Position numbers and translations under genes: made by a program
Shown: in pieces, positions 1 through 8,997 of the stretch
Position numbering within the stretch: position 1 is the first letter of the stretch
Layout: each line of letters opens with the position of its first letter
Origin: Chondromyces crocatus
GTDB lineage: Bacteria > Myxococcota_A > Polyangia > Polyangiales > Polyangiaceae
DNA length: 64,000 nt
Direction: 5' to 3'
Assembly (NCBI RefSeq): GCF_001189295.1
Contig: NZ_CP012159.1
Span: forward strand, 10,559,856 to 10,623,855
The notes under the pieces: generated by a model
The model's database searches: none
The model's input: only the letters and a program-made list of their open reading frames with translations
Told to the model about the DNA's origin: nothing

Positions 1-34
1 CGATGGAAAGATATTACGGGCGGGAGAATAGGAA

Positions 35-445
35 ATGACGAGGAAGAAAAGTCGCATGGACGATGATATAGCCATAGCTTTTGCAGCTGAGGAGTTTGAG
101 AGACTTCATCCCCGTGAAACGTGGCCCAAATGGTTCAGAAAGAGCACATGTATCTCAACCAGCAGCGACAACCAAAGGAGGTGGATTGTCTCATTCTCTG
201 TCGCATACAAAGAACCCCTTCTCGAAGGTGAGCAATGGGAGCAACTGGCCAATAGATGGCGTATTGTAAAAACCGATCCAAAAACTATGGAAAAAATGGT
301 TGTGTATAAAACACCCCGACGTACAGAGAGGTTTTTTGAGGTTGCGATTGATCCTGAGACGGCGGTGGTATCGGTCCTAGTCGATAAGGATCTCTCCGGC
401 TTTGACGGTGACGATCTGGAAGGTGAACCGGGGCCATCGGACTAG
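35..445 (+). CDS. Hypothetical protein, copy A of a tandem-duplicated family
   Basis: A 136-residue soluble protein with no signal peptide or membrane segment, which I do not recognise. It is clearly paralogous to the 135-residue product at 1574-1981: both share the blocks AFAAEEFERLHPR, WIVSFSVAYKEPLLEGEQWE and an acidic tail around FDGDDLEGE. Base composition is well below that of the housekeeping genes in the window, which suggests acquisition. A reading frame entering from the window edge stops (TAG at 29-31) three bases before this ATG, so it was probably the second gene of a pair. Small low-GC genes duplicated behind a longer reading frame and among transposase debris are typical of immunity proteins in polymorphic toxin loci, but no toxin domain is visible, so that role is only a guess. 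Confidence 0.6.
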   Translation: MTRKKSRMDDDIAIAFAAEEFERLHPRETWPKWFRKSTCISTSSDNQRRWIVSFSVAYKEPLLEGEQWEQLANRWRIVKTDPKTMEKMVVYKTPRRTERFFEVAIDPETAVVSVLVDKDLSGFDGDDLEGEPGPSD

Positions 446-717
446 TATTGCAGCTCTACACACGAAGGCCGAGCTGCTCGGCGGAGATAACAACTCCAGG
501 GGATCTCCTCCGTTGATCTAGGGCGTGTCCTTGAATTCGTAGCCAGCAGAGAACGCAGGCCAGCGTTCCTATCGTAGCGTAGTTGCGAACCGTATTGGGT
601 GCGGATCTCAAACTGAGCGGCAGGCAAAGCAGAGTCAGTGGTCGTAAGGGGCGACGCGGTGACACGTTTTCGATAGCCGGGGAGAAACTGTCACGGCTGG
701 CCGGAATTATTATCGGT

Positions 718-1258
718 ATGAGAATCCGGCTGCCTGCCAACGACGTGACGCCCGCTCACCGGACTGAGATTCCCTCGGAAGCGAAGGCACTCTTCGAGCA
801 GCTGCTCGTCGAGCAGAGCCGGTGTGGTGCGCCATTCGACAACTTCGGTGAGTTCGAACGACAGCTTCACGCTCGGATGGCCGAGATCGAACGGAAGCTC
901 CTCGCCGAGGAACTCCAGCAGCAGGACGTCGACGTGACGGTGGTGCAGATCGAAGGGGTGCCGTACCGGCGCGTGCTGCGCTGCACCGAGACGTACATGT
1001 CGACACGCCGCAGGAGAGTGCGCAGCTCTGCGCGAAGCTGGGGCGCATGCAACCCAGCAAGAGCAGCTTGGATCGACTGCCGAAGCGGCTGAGCGAACGA
1101 TGGGAAGAGCAACGGCAGGACTTCGAGTCGCAGCTTCGTGACCAGGCCATCGTGCCTGAGGAAGCGGTGGCCGTAGCGGTCTCGCTGGATGGCATTCTCG
1201 TGCCGATGCGCGATGGCGAAGGGGTGACCAAGCGGGCGCGTACACGAGAGCAAGGGAG
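718..1258 (+). pseudogene. ISKra4-family transposase remnant (internal deletion, frameshift, truncated)
   Basis: Two adjacent frames together carry blocks I associate with ISKra4-type transposases. The first, from the ATG at 718, holds the N-terminal part ending in an EGVPYRRVLRCTETYMS-like stretch. The second frame, from about 1001, resumes with VDTPQESAQLC, then PSKSSLDRLPKRLSERWE and VAVSLDGILVPMRDGE, the conserved central region including the first catalytic-type Asp. About 60-70 residues expected between the two blocks are missing, the frame changes there, and the C-terminal half is absent. The element is therefore dead. It sits between the two copies of the duplicated small gene and may have taken part in the duplication. 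Confidence 0.75.
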
Positions 1259-1325
1259 ACAGACCAATGACTATCGCCGCTGATAAGGCGTCAGTTCCAG
1301 AGCTGCACCCAACGTTGATGCCACG

Positions 1326-1562
1326 ATGTTCGCAGATCTGGAGGCAGGAGTTTATGGCCGCTGGTCTGGACATACGCCCCCTCCGGGTTACAGAATCGAG
1401 CCAAGTGCCGTCGATCGAGCCTTGTTGCTTCCGGGACAAACTCAAAGCGCGGTATGGGGGGATCCGGCGCTACCTCGGATTCTTACTGGAACACCTGGAG
1501 AAGATGCGATCCTTGAGGTTGAAAGAAGACGAAGGGCGTCGGCGAGACTTTACGGAGAGTAG
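1326..1562 (+). other. Possible 3' fragment of a gene upstream of copy B
   Basis: A 78-codon open stretch whose stop (TAG at 1560-1562) lies 11 bases before the start of copy B. Its product has a Gly/Pro-rich first half (PPPGYRIEPSAVD) and a basic end (RRRRASARLYGE). The frame entering the window at base 2 ends just before copy A with a similar short -GE stop. This suggests that each small gene followed the same kind of longer gene, as a toxin tail precedes its immunity gene. No domain is recognisable and it may be non-coding debris. Confidence 0.25.
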
Positions 1563-1573
1563 TCCAAGAAACG

Positions 1574-1981
1574 ATGAGCAAAAAAAGTCGCATGGATCTT
1601 GAAATCGCTTCGGCTTTTGCAGCTGAGGAGTTCGAGAGACTTCATCCCCGCGGAACATGGCCTAAATGGATTGGGAAAAGCACCACTATTTCAGGCTGCA
1701 GAGACAAGCAGAAGGGGTGGATTGTCTCGTTCTCCGTTGCATATAAAGAGCCTCTTCTCGAAGGAGAGCAGTGGGAGCAAATTAACGGCAATTGGCAGGT
1801 TGTAACAACCGATCCCAAAACTCTGAAAAAAATGGTTGTGTTTAGATCACCCCGGCGCACAGAGGTATATTTTAAGGTTTTGGTTCATCATGAGACGGGG
1901 GCGGTAACAGTCATAGTCGATAGGGATCTCTCCGATTTTGACGGTGACGATCTGGAAGGTGAACGAGGGCCATCAGGATAG
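1574..1981 (+). CDS. Hypothetical protein, copy B of a tandem-duplicated family
   Basis: A 135-residue soluble protein, paralogous over its whole length to the product at 35-445, with most differences in the central part and the second half. The start MSKKSRM aligns with MTRKKSRM in copy A. It has the same acidic tail and the same lowered GC. Roughly 35 bases past the stop are still recognisably the same in both copies (around cacgaaggccgagctgctc), so the duplicated unit is about 450 bp and larger than the coding region. The sequences have diverged enough that the event is not recent. Function unknown; an immunity-like role is possible from context only. Confidence 0.6.
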   Translation: MSKKSRMDLEIASAFAAEEFERLHPRGTWPKWIGKSTTISGCRDKQKGWIVSFSVAYKEPLLEGEQWEQINGNWQVVTTDPKTLKKMVVFRSPRRTEVYFKVLVHHETGAVTVIVDRDLSDFDGDDLEGERGPSG

Positions 1982-2016
1982 TATTACAGCTCTACCCACG
2001 AAGGCCGAGCTGCTCC
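1574..2016 (+). repeat. Second copy of a ~445-bp diverged direct duplication (first copy 35-479)
   Basis: Coding region plus about 35 bases of 3' flank are shared with 35-479. The shared flank reads gcagctctac or acagctctac followed by cacgaaggccgagctgctc in the two copies. Confidence 0.6.
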
Positions 2017-2513
2017 TTGGCGACCCATAGTATCGACGGAGAATCGCTCGATGCAGGCGGCCCCACCACGAGCATCACAGGACGACGTGTGGTTCTGATC
2101 AGAGCGGCGGCGTAAACCGTCTGGTACAGCGCCGCGCCGCGACACGCATTCCCGAGGCGCGACGGGAGGCTCTTCGCGGTGCGCCTGCGAGCTTGACCGC
2201 CGCGTTATATAGTTCCCGTCCCGAAACGTAGGAAGCCGCGATCCCTCGGCTGGAGTGGACTCTCACGCCAGACCTGTCGCCCATAGCGGATGACTTCGTG
2301 CGATTGAGAAGATCTAGACACTGATCGCAAGGCGACCGTGGCGCGGGGGCCTCCTCCAAGACGCAGAGGCAAGAAGAGAAAAGCGGCGAGCTATCCGCAA
2401 TTTTGTTTGTCGGAGGGATCGCGTTCACGGCGGTCCTCTGCACGGTCAGGAAGGACGGCGCTCCGTTGCGGCTCGCCGGTGCCCAAAGTTGCACTTGGGT
2501 GTTTCAAGACGAG
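1982..2513. other. Gene-free stretch with a possible second IS630 tail
   Basis: No convincing gene. At 2099-2125 the minus strand resembles the 3' end of the IS630 fragment at 2514: both have agagcggcggc followed shortly by tggtac, and both minus-strand frames end in -PPL before the stop. A second, almost erased copy of the same insertion sequence is the simplest explanation. The remainder (about 2170-2500) shows nothing I can identify. Confidence 0.3.
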
Positions 2514-3158
2514 TTAGAGCGGCGGCCCAGATGGTTTGGTACGAGGATAGGCGTACGCCGCGCGATGCCCGAACCATCCAGCCGCATCCGTTGAAGAGAT
2601 GCTGCCCAGCGCTTGGCCGAGGGCCTCGTAGACATCAGCCGTCGTACGAGGACCTTCCGCTCGGATGAAGTGTTTGATCTTAGAGCCTGCCTCCTCGACG
2701 GGACTGAGATCCGGTGAGTAGGGCGGCAAGATCCAGTAGTGAGCGCCGCAGTCATGAACGGCTTGGCGCACGCTGCGCATTCGGTGGGAACCAAGACCAT
2801 CGGCGATGACGACATCGCCTGGGTGCAGTTGCGGAGCGAGCTGGGTACGAACGTACGTTTCGAAGGTCACGCCGTTCGTCGCACCTTCAAAGGCCAAGGG
2901 AGCCACGATGCCTTGCAGCGACAATCCGATGGTCAGCGTGATGTTGGGATCGGTTTTGGCCGGAGCATGTCCGCAAGCCCGTTGCCCCTGCTGCGCTCGA
3001 CCATAGCGTCGTGTTTGCCCTAGGTTCAGCCCAAACTCGTCGATGAAAATCAGTTTGGTGGGGCCATGCCGACGCGCACGGCGCCGAAACGCTTGCCTCG
3101 CTCGTTGCATCCTCCGGCCAGAAGCATCACCCGTACCAGGCCATCCGGGATGCCGCTC
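2514..3158 (-). pseudogene. IS630-family transposase, 5'-truncated (DDE domain only)
   Basis: About 215 residues of the C-terminal DDE domain of an IS630-type transposase. The three acidic motifs are visible in order: FIDEFGLNL, VIADGLGSHR and YSPDLSPVEEAGSKIK. The N-terminal helix-turn-helix half of a roughly 340-residue transposase is missing. The open frame continues upstream to about 3317, but that part is antisense to the gene at 3172 and shows no transposase similarity. The break therefore lies near 3150-3160, next to that gene's ribosome-binding site. It is inactive unless complemented. Confidence 0.8.
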
Positions 3159-3171
3159 TAAAGAGGAATGT

Positions 3172-3504
3172 ATGATTGAAGAGGTTCGCGCTCGACTGGT
3201 TGTACCAAATGGACAGGACCTGCTGGTCCTACTGTTTGAAATACTGTCTGTCGAGCTCACGGAGTGCGGTGGCACTTGGACGGGGGCGGCATTCGGTGGC
3301 ACCTCGTTTACGGTCATCCCGGATCCAAAAACCGACGGTCATTACGAGTTGATTGTCTCGACGGATCGCTCTCATCCAAAGTTCGGCGAACAGCAGAAGA
3401 TATTTGTGCGCATCGAGAGGCTCCCCGATTGGCTGAGCCGTATGCTCGCAAGAGAAGGTGTGGACTGCAAATGGGGCTCCTCAAAAGAAGAAGCCATAGG
3501 CTAA
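3172..3504 (+). CDS. Hypothetical protein next to the IS630 fragment
   Basis: A 110-residue soluble protein, unrecognised. The ATG at 3172 is preceded by aagagga at a good distance (3161-3167), which favours it over an earlier in-frame start at 3043 that would run back into the transposase fragment. The product begins MIEEVRARLVVPNGQ, is mixed alpha/beta in character and acidic overall, and contains VSTDRSHPKFGEQQ near the middle. GC is moderately low, like the duplicated genes at 35 and 1574, so it belongs to the same accessory patch. Confidence 0.55.
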   Translation: MIEEVRARLVVPNGQDLLVLLFEILSVELTECGGTWTGAAFGGTSFTVIPDPKTDGHYELIVSTDRSHPKFGEQQKIFVRIERLPDWLSRMLAREGVDCKWGSSKEEAIG

Positions 3505-3799
3505 TCCCATGATATCTCTCTGACTCAGACGGTCGGTAATTTCGCCCGGCAGCGAGGTGCCACATCCGCACCGTTCGCATCGACGTACCCCAACGGATAT
3601 CCTGTTCAGTATCCGTCCGGCCCCTGCCATCGTGACCAGCCGAGCGTGGAAGGGGAACTCCAGAAGCCATCAAAGGCACTGGAGGTTGGGATGGCGACGC
3701 GAGCGGAGTGGAGCGAACGGGTAGAGTGCTGAACGCAGAGCGGCTTGCTGGCCATCATCGGTCGCAGAGATTCGTCGCTCCTGAGCGTCGAGGAGCAGC
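3505..3799. other. Gene-free stretch
   Basis: No open frame with convincing codon use, no strong hairpin and no repeat seen. It marks the return from the accessory patch to ordinary high-GC chromosome. Confidence 0.4.
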
Positions 3800-4297
3800 T
3801 TAGCGGCGATCGGCCTGGGCGGCGCGTCCGGGGACGGCGAGGGCCGAAAGCTTCGGGTGGCCTTCTCCCATGCCGCCCTGGAGGGGTTGCTCCCAGAGGA
3901 GGGCGCCGTCTTCGAGGGCACAGGCGAAGAGGCGGTCGCCGTGGGTGAGCAGCACCTGGCCGCCTTCGACGAGGAGCGTGGCGCTGTAGACGTTGATGTT
4001 CTCGTGGGTGGTGACGTCGCGGGTCCAGAGGAGTCGTCCGGTCAGGTAGTCGAGGCAGTTGATCTCGGACGCGGCGTTCGGGGATTTCCACTTCGTATGG
4101 GGGAGCTTGCAGCTCACGCTGACCACGCGGGGGCCTTCGACGATGCACAGGGTCGGTGAGGTGTGGGCGCTCGTGCGGGTGGCCTCGAAGCGCCAGGCGG
4201 GTCGGCCGGTCATGCGGTCGTGGGCGACGAGGACGCCGTTGAGGGCGGTGATGACCAGGGGGGATTGCGCAGGAGGCTCGCGGTACATGCGGGCCAT
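3800..4297 (-). CDS. PQQ-like beta-propeller fragment protein
   Basis: A 165-residue product built from repeat units of the type GRPAWRFEA, GRLLWTRDV and GALLWEQPL. These are the recurring Gly-x-x-x-Trp blades of PQQ-like (pyrroloquinoline quinone enzyme-like) beta-propellers. Only three or four blades are present, while a full propeller needs six to eight, so this is either a short scaffold protein or a remnant. There is no signal peptide and no catalytic motif. An internal ATG at 4288 is an alternative start. It stands alone and is divergent from the gene at 4424. The fold is fairly clear; the function is unknown. Confidence 0.6.
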   Translation of the reverse strand: MARMYREPPAQSPLVITALNGVLVAHDRMTGRPAWRFEATRTSAHTSPTLCIVEGPRVVSVSCKLPHTKWKSPNAASEINCLDYLTGRLLWTRDVTTHENINVYSATLLVEGGQVLLTHGDRLFACALEDGALLWEQPLQGGMGEGHPKLSALAVPGRAAQADRR

Positions 4298-4423
4298 CCT
4301 AGGGCGTCACGAGGGGTCACACCCGGCGAAGGAGGGCCGGAGACGCGCCGCAGACGCGAGGCGGGGACGGGCGCTTCGTTTGATGGTTGAATCAGGCAAG
4401 GCCTCGGTCGGAAGATCAGGGGG

Positions 4424-5050
4424 ATGGCACAGGCACGTGATCCCCTGCTCCGGTGCAGTCTCCCGCTCTCCTGGTTCCATGGGTCTCGTCCGATGGCGCC
4501 CCATGCGTTGCCGCCGATCGAGCTGCTTCGCCCGGTGCAGGAGGAGTTGCTGGAGGTGGCGCGGTCGGTGGTCGAGGGGGATGAAGAGGTGAGTCCGTCG
4601 CTCCTGTCGAGCCTGGCAGGAGAGCACGCGGAGGCCGGGGTGTACCTGCGCAGGGGAAGTCGCGAAGGTGCAGTCATCTATGTGCGGTGGTCGGACCTCA
4701 CGCCGGAGGAGGTCGAGATCAAGGTGGCCCCGCTCAGCCACGCGCAGGTGGTGTTGACGTGGGTAGCGCTGGGGGGGTCGCTGGCGCTCGGGTTGGTGGT
4801 GGCGAGTCAGCTTTCGGTCGAAGATGGTCGGCTCGCGCTGGTGGTTGGGCTGGTGATCGGGGTGACGCTCGGCGTTGGACTCATCCTGGCCCTCGCGAAG
4901 AGCGGGGTCGGTAGCTCTGCAGCGTCCAGGAGCATGGCCGCGCGGCTGAGCCGGGGGGTCGAGGCGTGGCGCGTGAGGCGGATGGAGGGGCTTCCGGCTG
5001 GGAAGAAGGAGCGGAGAGCGCGCGCGAGGTCAGCGGCCGCAGGGTCGTGA
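4424..5050 (+). CDS. Two-transmembrane hypothetical protein
   Basis: A 208-residue protein with an N-terminal cytosolic or amphipathic part, two hydrophobic segments at about residues 109-129 and 136-158 joined by a short acidic loop, and a strongly basic C-terminal tail (KKERRARARS). The hairpin topology with a basic tail suggests both ends lie in the cytoplasm. The start is uncertain: the ATG at 4424 has a G-rich stretch directly against it, and the in-frame ATG at 4493 (MAPHALPP) would give a shorter, more typical N-terminus. No family recognised. Confidence 0.55.
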   Translation: MAQARDPLLRCSLPLSWFHGSRPMAPHALPPIELLRPVQEELLEVARSVVEGDEEVSPSLLSSLAGEHAEAGVYLRRGSREGAVIYVRWSDLTPEEVEIKVAPLSHAQVVLTWVALGGSLALGLVVASQLSVEDGRLALVVGLVIGVTLGVGLILALAKSGVGSSAASRSMAARLSRGVEAWRVRRMEGLPAGKKERRARARSAAAGS

Positions 5051-5114
5051 TGAGGTGCCGAGAGGCGCAGGTGGCGACAGGCCAGGTCGCGATGGAAGCA
5101 CGGGGGGCGGCGGG

Positions 5115-6065
5115 TCAGGTCGCGGCGGGGTGGGTCGGGTCGAAGGTCACGGCGGTGAGGCGTTCGGAGATGCGCCAGAGGTGCTCGGCGGCGGCGCGGT
5201 CTCGGGCCTGGGGGGCGAGGCGCGCTTCACCGACGGGACCTTTCAGCTCCAGGAGGCCAGCGGGGCCGTAGTAGGCGGCGCCGCGGGCTTCGGGGGCGGT
5301 GGCGGCGAAGAGGGTGGGCAAGGTGCCGGCGGCTGCGCTGTGGCCGAGGACGAGGTTGAGGTAGGCGCTGAGTTTGACGAGGGGCTGGAGCCAGCCTTCG
5401 CTGCCAGGGCCGTTGGTGAGGAGGTCGGTGTGGGCGTAGCCAGGGTGGGCTGCGCTGGCGTGGAGGCCCCAGCCGTGGGCGTCGCTGCGGCGCTGGAGTT
5501 CGAAGGTGAAGAGGAGCAGGGCGAGCTTGGACTGGCCGTAGGCGCGCCAGGCGTCGTAGGGGCGCTCGGACTGGAGGTCGTGGAAGTGGATCGCGCCTCG
5601 GTGGTGGGCGAGGCTGCTGAGGTTGACGACGCGCGGGCCAGGGGCGCGGCGCAAGAGGGGGAGGAGGCGCGCGGTCAGGGCGAAGTGGGCGAGGTAGTTG
5701 GTGCCGAACTGGAGCTCGAAGCCGTCGGCGGTGGTGCGGCGGCGCGGGGGGGTCATGACGCCGGCGTTGTTGATCAGGATGTCGATGGCCTCGAACTCCC
5801 GGGTGATGCGCTCGGCGAAGGTGGCGACGGAGGCGAGGCTTCCGCAGTCGAGGGGGTGGAAGTGGACCTGGGCGGTGGGGTGGGCGGTGTGGATGCGGTC
5901 GATGGCGGCGCGCGCCTTGGCTTCGTTGCGGCCGGCGAGGAGGACGCAGGCGCCGGCTGCGGCGAGGGCGAGGGCGGTCTCGTAGCCGAGGCCGCCGGTG
6001 GCGCCGGTGACGATGGTGGTCTTGCCGGTCTGGGAGGGGATGTGGTGGGTGGTCCAGGGGGTCAT
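5115..6065 (-). CDS. SDR-family NAD(P)-dependent oxidoreductase
   Basis: A 316-residue short-chain dehydrogenase/reductase. The cofactor loop TGATGGLG is at residues 20-27, the structural NNAG at 99-102, the catalytic serine near 150, and Y176-x-x-x-K180 as YGQSK. Length and the NNAGVM plus long C-terminal half resemble the retinol dehydrogenase/protochlorophyllide reductase-like branch, so the substrate is probably a lipophilic alcohol or ketone; it is not determined. Its ATG overlaps the stop of the upstream gene as ATGA (6062-6065), so the two are translationally coupled. Confidence 0.85.
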   Translation of the reverse strand: MTPWTTHHIPSQTGKTTIVTGATGGLGYETALALAAAGACVLLAGRNEAKARAAIDRIHTAHPTAQVHFHPLDCGSLASVATFAERITREFEAIDILINNAGVMTPPRRRTTADGFELQFGTNYLAHFALTARLLPLLRRAPGPRVVNLSSLAHHRGAIHFHDLQSERPYDAWRAYGQSKLALLLFTFELQRRSDAHGWGLHASAAHPGYAHTDLLTNGPGSEGWLQPLVKLSAYLNLVLGHSAAAGTLPTLFAATAPEARGAAYYGPAGLLELKGPVGEARLAPQARDRAAAEHLWRISERLTAVTFDPTHPAAT

Positions 6066-6589
6066 CGCCGGGCTCGCGCTTCATCCGGTCGCAGGTGGAT
6101 GGCCATCAGCGTTCGCATCGTCTCGGCGTTCGCCTCGGTGATGGCGAAGTCTCTGCGGCCACGGCAGAGGTAGTCGATGAACGCGGCGAGCGTGCTGGCC
6201 GCACGCGGCGCGACGTGGGGGCCGATGGTGCAGCGCCAGAACGATTCCAGGCCGAGGCAGGTGAGGAGGTGGGCGCGGGGGATCAGATCCACGAAAATGC
6301 CCAGCGTGCGTTGGTCTTGGGCGCCCTGGAGGAAGGACAGGAGAAAGGGGCCCAGGTAGGCCGCTGCCGCCTCGGGACGCAAATCGAGCAGCGGTGTGCA
6401 GCCCTGGAAGGCGTTCGAGGTCGTTTTGACGTCGATGGGAGCGACCCCCGCGAAGGCCTCCAGGAGGCCAGGGTGCGCCCACGCGATCTGCTGGAGGTGG
6501 TCCGGGTGAGGTGTCGGGAAGTCGCTCCAGGCATCACGGATGCGTGCGTGGAGGATCTCTTCTTCGCTGGGGTCGGTCATCAGGGTCAT
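6062..6589 (-). CDS. Hypothetical protein coupled to the SDR
   Basis: A 175-residue, mostly helical soluble protein that I do not recognise. The ATG at 6589 is preceded by aggag six bases upstream, which favours it over the ATG nine bases further in. It contains no catalytic motif I can name; hydrophobic and helical stretches such as [14 protein letters not shown] suggest a repeat-like helical fold. It is coupled by ATGA to the SDR and lies 173 bases downstream of the molybdenum hydroxylase genes on the same strand, so it may be read on the same transcript. Confidence 0.65.
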   Translation of the reverse strand: MTLMTDPSEEEILHARIRDAWSDFPTPHPDHLQQIAWAHPGLLEAFAGVAPIDVKTTSNAFQGCTPLLDLRPEAAAAYLGPFLLSFLQGAQDQRTLGIFVDLIPRAHLLTCLGLESFWRCTIGPHVAPRAASTLAAFIDYLCRGRRDFAITEANAETMRTLMAIHLRPDEARARR

Positions 6590-6762
6590 TCTCGGCTCCT
6601 GGTCGGCTGATGTGTATGCGGATTTGCGGGCCGATGGGCGCGGGAGATGGGCGGGCCGATGGGGGCGCGTCCGTCGCGAGGACCTCTCGGGGAGCCATCG
6701 ATGATGCACGTGTCTTCTACGGTCACGTCGACGCGCCATGGCTGGACGTCTGCAATCGATGC

Positions 6763-8997
6763 TCAAGGGGCAGGCTTTTCTCGCGAGGCAGCGAGGGCGC
6801 GGAGGCGCTCGGGGGTGAGGGGGAGGTCGCGGGCGCGAAGGCCCGTCGCGTCGAAGAGGGCGTTGGCGAGGGCTGCAGCGGTAGGACCCTGAGCGGCTTC
6901 GCCGGCGCCGAGGAAGGGCTCTCCGGGGCGGTCGAGGAGGGCGACGGTGATGGGAGGGACCTCGGAGAAGGTGAGGATGGGGTAGCTGTTCCAGTCGCGG
7001 GAGAGGATGCGCTGGGTGTCGTGGCGGACGGCTTCTTTGAGAGTCCAGCTCAAGGACTGGATCAGGCCGCCTTCGATCTGGTTGGTGAGGCCGTCGGGGT
7101 TGACGATCTCGCCGGCATCGACGGCGGTGACGGCGCGGAGGACGCGCAGGGTGTGGGTGGTCGGGTCGAGCTGGACGTCGAGGCAGACGGCGCAGTGGCT
7201 GCCGACGTTCTTGTACTGGGCGAAGGCGATGCCGCGGCCGCGGCCAGGGGTGCGGGTGAAGGTCTTCCAGCCGAAGGCCGCGGCGGCCTTGTCGAGGACG
7301 GCGCGGGCACGCTCGTTCTTCAGGTGGCGGAGGCGGAAGTCGAGGGGGTCGAGGTCGGCGGCGTGGGCCAGCTCGTCCATGAAGGATTCGAGGGCGAAGA
7401 CGTTGGCGTAGGCGCCAAGGCTGCGGTGCGCGGAGGCGCGGAGGGGCATGGCCTTGACGAAGTGGGTGGTGATCTTCTGGCCAGGGAACGCATAGAGGGG
7501 AATGGCGTTGCGGTCGGCGGAGAAGTTGGGGGGGCGGCTCGTGCGCGGGGTGGGCTGGGGGAAGGGGGTGGCGAGGGTGCGGGCGGGGAGGAGGTTGCCC
7601 GGGTGGCCGCCAGGGCGGGTGTTGTGGGGGGTGGACCAGAGGTCGTAGGTCCAGTCGAGGACATTGCCCTGAGGGTCGAGGGTGGCACGGACCCGGGCGA
7701 GCATGGCGGAGCCGTAGGGCTCGTGGGTGTGCTCGTCTTCGCGGGACCACTGGACGCGGATGGCGCGGCCAGGGAGGGCGCGGGCGAGGAGGGCGGCGTC
7801 GGCGGCGGCGTCGTCTGCGCCGTTGTGGCCGTAGCAGCCGGCGCCCTGCATGTGGCGGCCCCAGACCTTGGCCCTGGGGAGGCCGAGGACCTTGGCGATG
7901 GCTTCGGCGGTGGCGAAGACGCTCTGGCTGTGGGTGTGGACGGTCATGACGTCGCCGTCCCACGCGGCAACGGCGCAGGAGGGGCCGATGGAGGCGTGCA
8001 TCTGGTACGGCCTGCGGTAGGTGGCCTCCAGGGTGCGGCTGGGGGTGGGGCCGGCGTTGCGCTCGAGGTGCTGGATGACGGTCTCGTCGGCGGGTTGAGC
8101 GAGGAGCCAGGCGTAGGGGTCGATGGGGAGCACGGCGGTCTCGCGCCACCGGGCGGAGCGCGCGAGGGCCGCCGCGGCCTTGATGGCTTGCCACTCCTTC
8201 GCGGCGATCACGCCGAGGAAGTCGCCGTCTCGGTGAACCTTCAGGACGCCGGGCAGGCTGGCGACGAGGGCTTCGTCGGCGCCGAGGAGGGTCGCTCCGT
8301 GGGAGGGGGCGCGGACGATGCGGCCATGCGCCAGGGTGTCGGGGCGCAGGTCGTGGAGGAAGATGGGCTCGCCGGTGATCTTGGCGGGGAGGTCACGACG
8401 GTGGACGGGGCGGCCGATGTAGCGGCGGGCTGCGATCGGCTTGAACGAGGCGCCCTGGGTGGCTTCGCGGTCGAGCGCGTGCTCCTGCACGAGGCGCCCG
8501 TACGTCACCGATTTGCCGCTCCGTGGGTCGGTGATGGTGCCGTCCTCGACGCGGAGGCGCGCTGCTGGAGCGCCGAGGCGTTCGGCGGCCCTGGCGAGCA
8601 GGAGGGCGCGCGCCTCGGCCGCGACGTGGCGCACGGTGGTGCCGCCCTCGGACATGGACTGGCTGCCGGTGGTGGTGCCCTGGTCGGGGCAAGCGCGGGT
8701 GTCGCCGGAGAGGATGGCGAGGCGCGCGAGGTCGATGTCCAGCTCGTCGGCGCAGATCTGGCCCAGCGCGGTCAGTGCGCCCTGCCCCAGCTCCACCTTG
8801 CCCACCTGGAGCGTCACGCTGCCGTCTGCCGCGATCCGCAGCCAGGCGTCGAGGCGTGGGTTCCTGGCGAGATCGCCCAGCGTTCTCCGGGGCGAGGAGG
8901 GCGCCGGTTTCTGCGCGCGGGTGTCGATGCCGGTCAGCGAGAAGCCGAGGACCAGGGCCCCACGGAGCAAGGCACGTCGCGTGGGTCGGAGGGTCAC
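6763..8997 (-). CDS. Molybdopterin-binding subunit, isoquinoline 1-oxidoreductase-like (xanthine dehydrogenase family), Tat-exported
   Basis: A 744-residue large subunit of a molybdenum hydroxylase, which would hydroxylate an aldehyde or N-heterocycle with water as oxygen donor. The GTG at 8997 overlaps the stop of the 2Fe-2S subunit as GTGA, and it puts a twin-arginine signal (TRRALLRG, arginines at residues 7-8, then a hydrophobic run ending near LTGIDTRA) at the N-terminus, so export to the periplasm is expected. Length and the Tat signal match the IorB branch rather than cytosolic xanthine dehydrogenase. No FAD subunit is encoded nearby, as is usual for IorAB-type enzymes that pass electrons to a cytochrome. 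An earlier in-frame start would read antisense to the ferredoxin subunit and is rejected. Confidence 0.88.
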   Translation of the reverse strand: MTLRPTRRALLRGALVLGFSLTGIDTRAQKPAPSSPRRTLGDLARNPRLDAWLRIAADGSVTLQVGKVELGQGALTALGQICADELDIDLARLAILSGDTRACPDQGTTTGSQSMSEGGTTVRHVAAEARALLLARAAERLGAPAARLRVEDGTITDPRSGKSVTYGRLVQEHALDREATQGASFKPIAARRYIGRPVHRRDLPAKITGEPIFLHDLRPDTLAHGRIVRAPSHGATLLGADEALVASLPGVLKVHRDGDFLGVIAAKEWQAIKAAAALARSARWRETAVLPIDPYAWLLAQPADETVIQHLERNAGPTPSRTLEATYRRPYQMHASIGPSCAVAAWDGDVMTVHTHSQSVFATAEAIAKVLGLPRAKVWGRHMQGAGCYGHNGADDAAADAALLARALPGRAIRVQWSREDEHTHEPYGSAMLARVRATLDPQGNVLDWTYDLWSTPHNTRPGGHPGNLLPARTLATPFPQPTPRTSRPPNFSADRNAIPLYAFPGQKITTHFVKAMPLRASAHRSLGAYANVFALESFMDELAHAADLDPLDFRLRHLKNERARAVLDKAAAAFGWKTFTRTPGRGRGIAFAQYKNVGSHCAVCLDVQLDPTTHTLRVLRAVTAVDAGEIVNPDGLTNQIEGGLIQSLSWTLKEAVRHDTQRILSRDWNSYPILTFSEVPPITVALLDRPGEPFLGAGEAAQGPTAAALANALFDATGLRARDLPLTPERLRALAASREKPAP

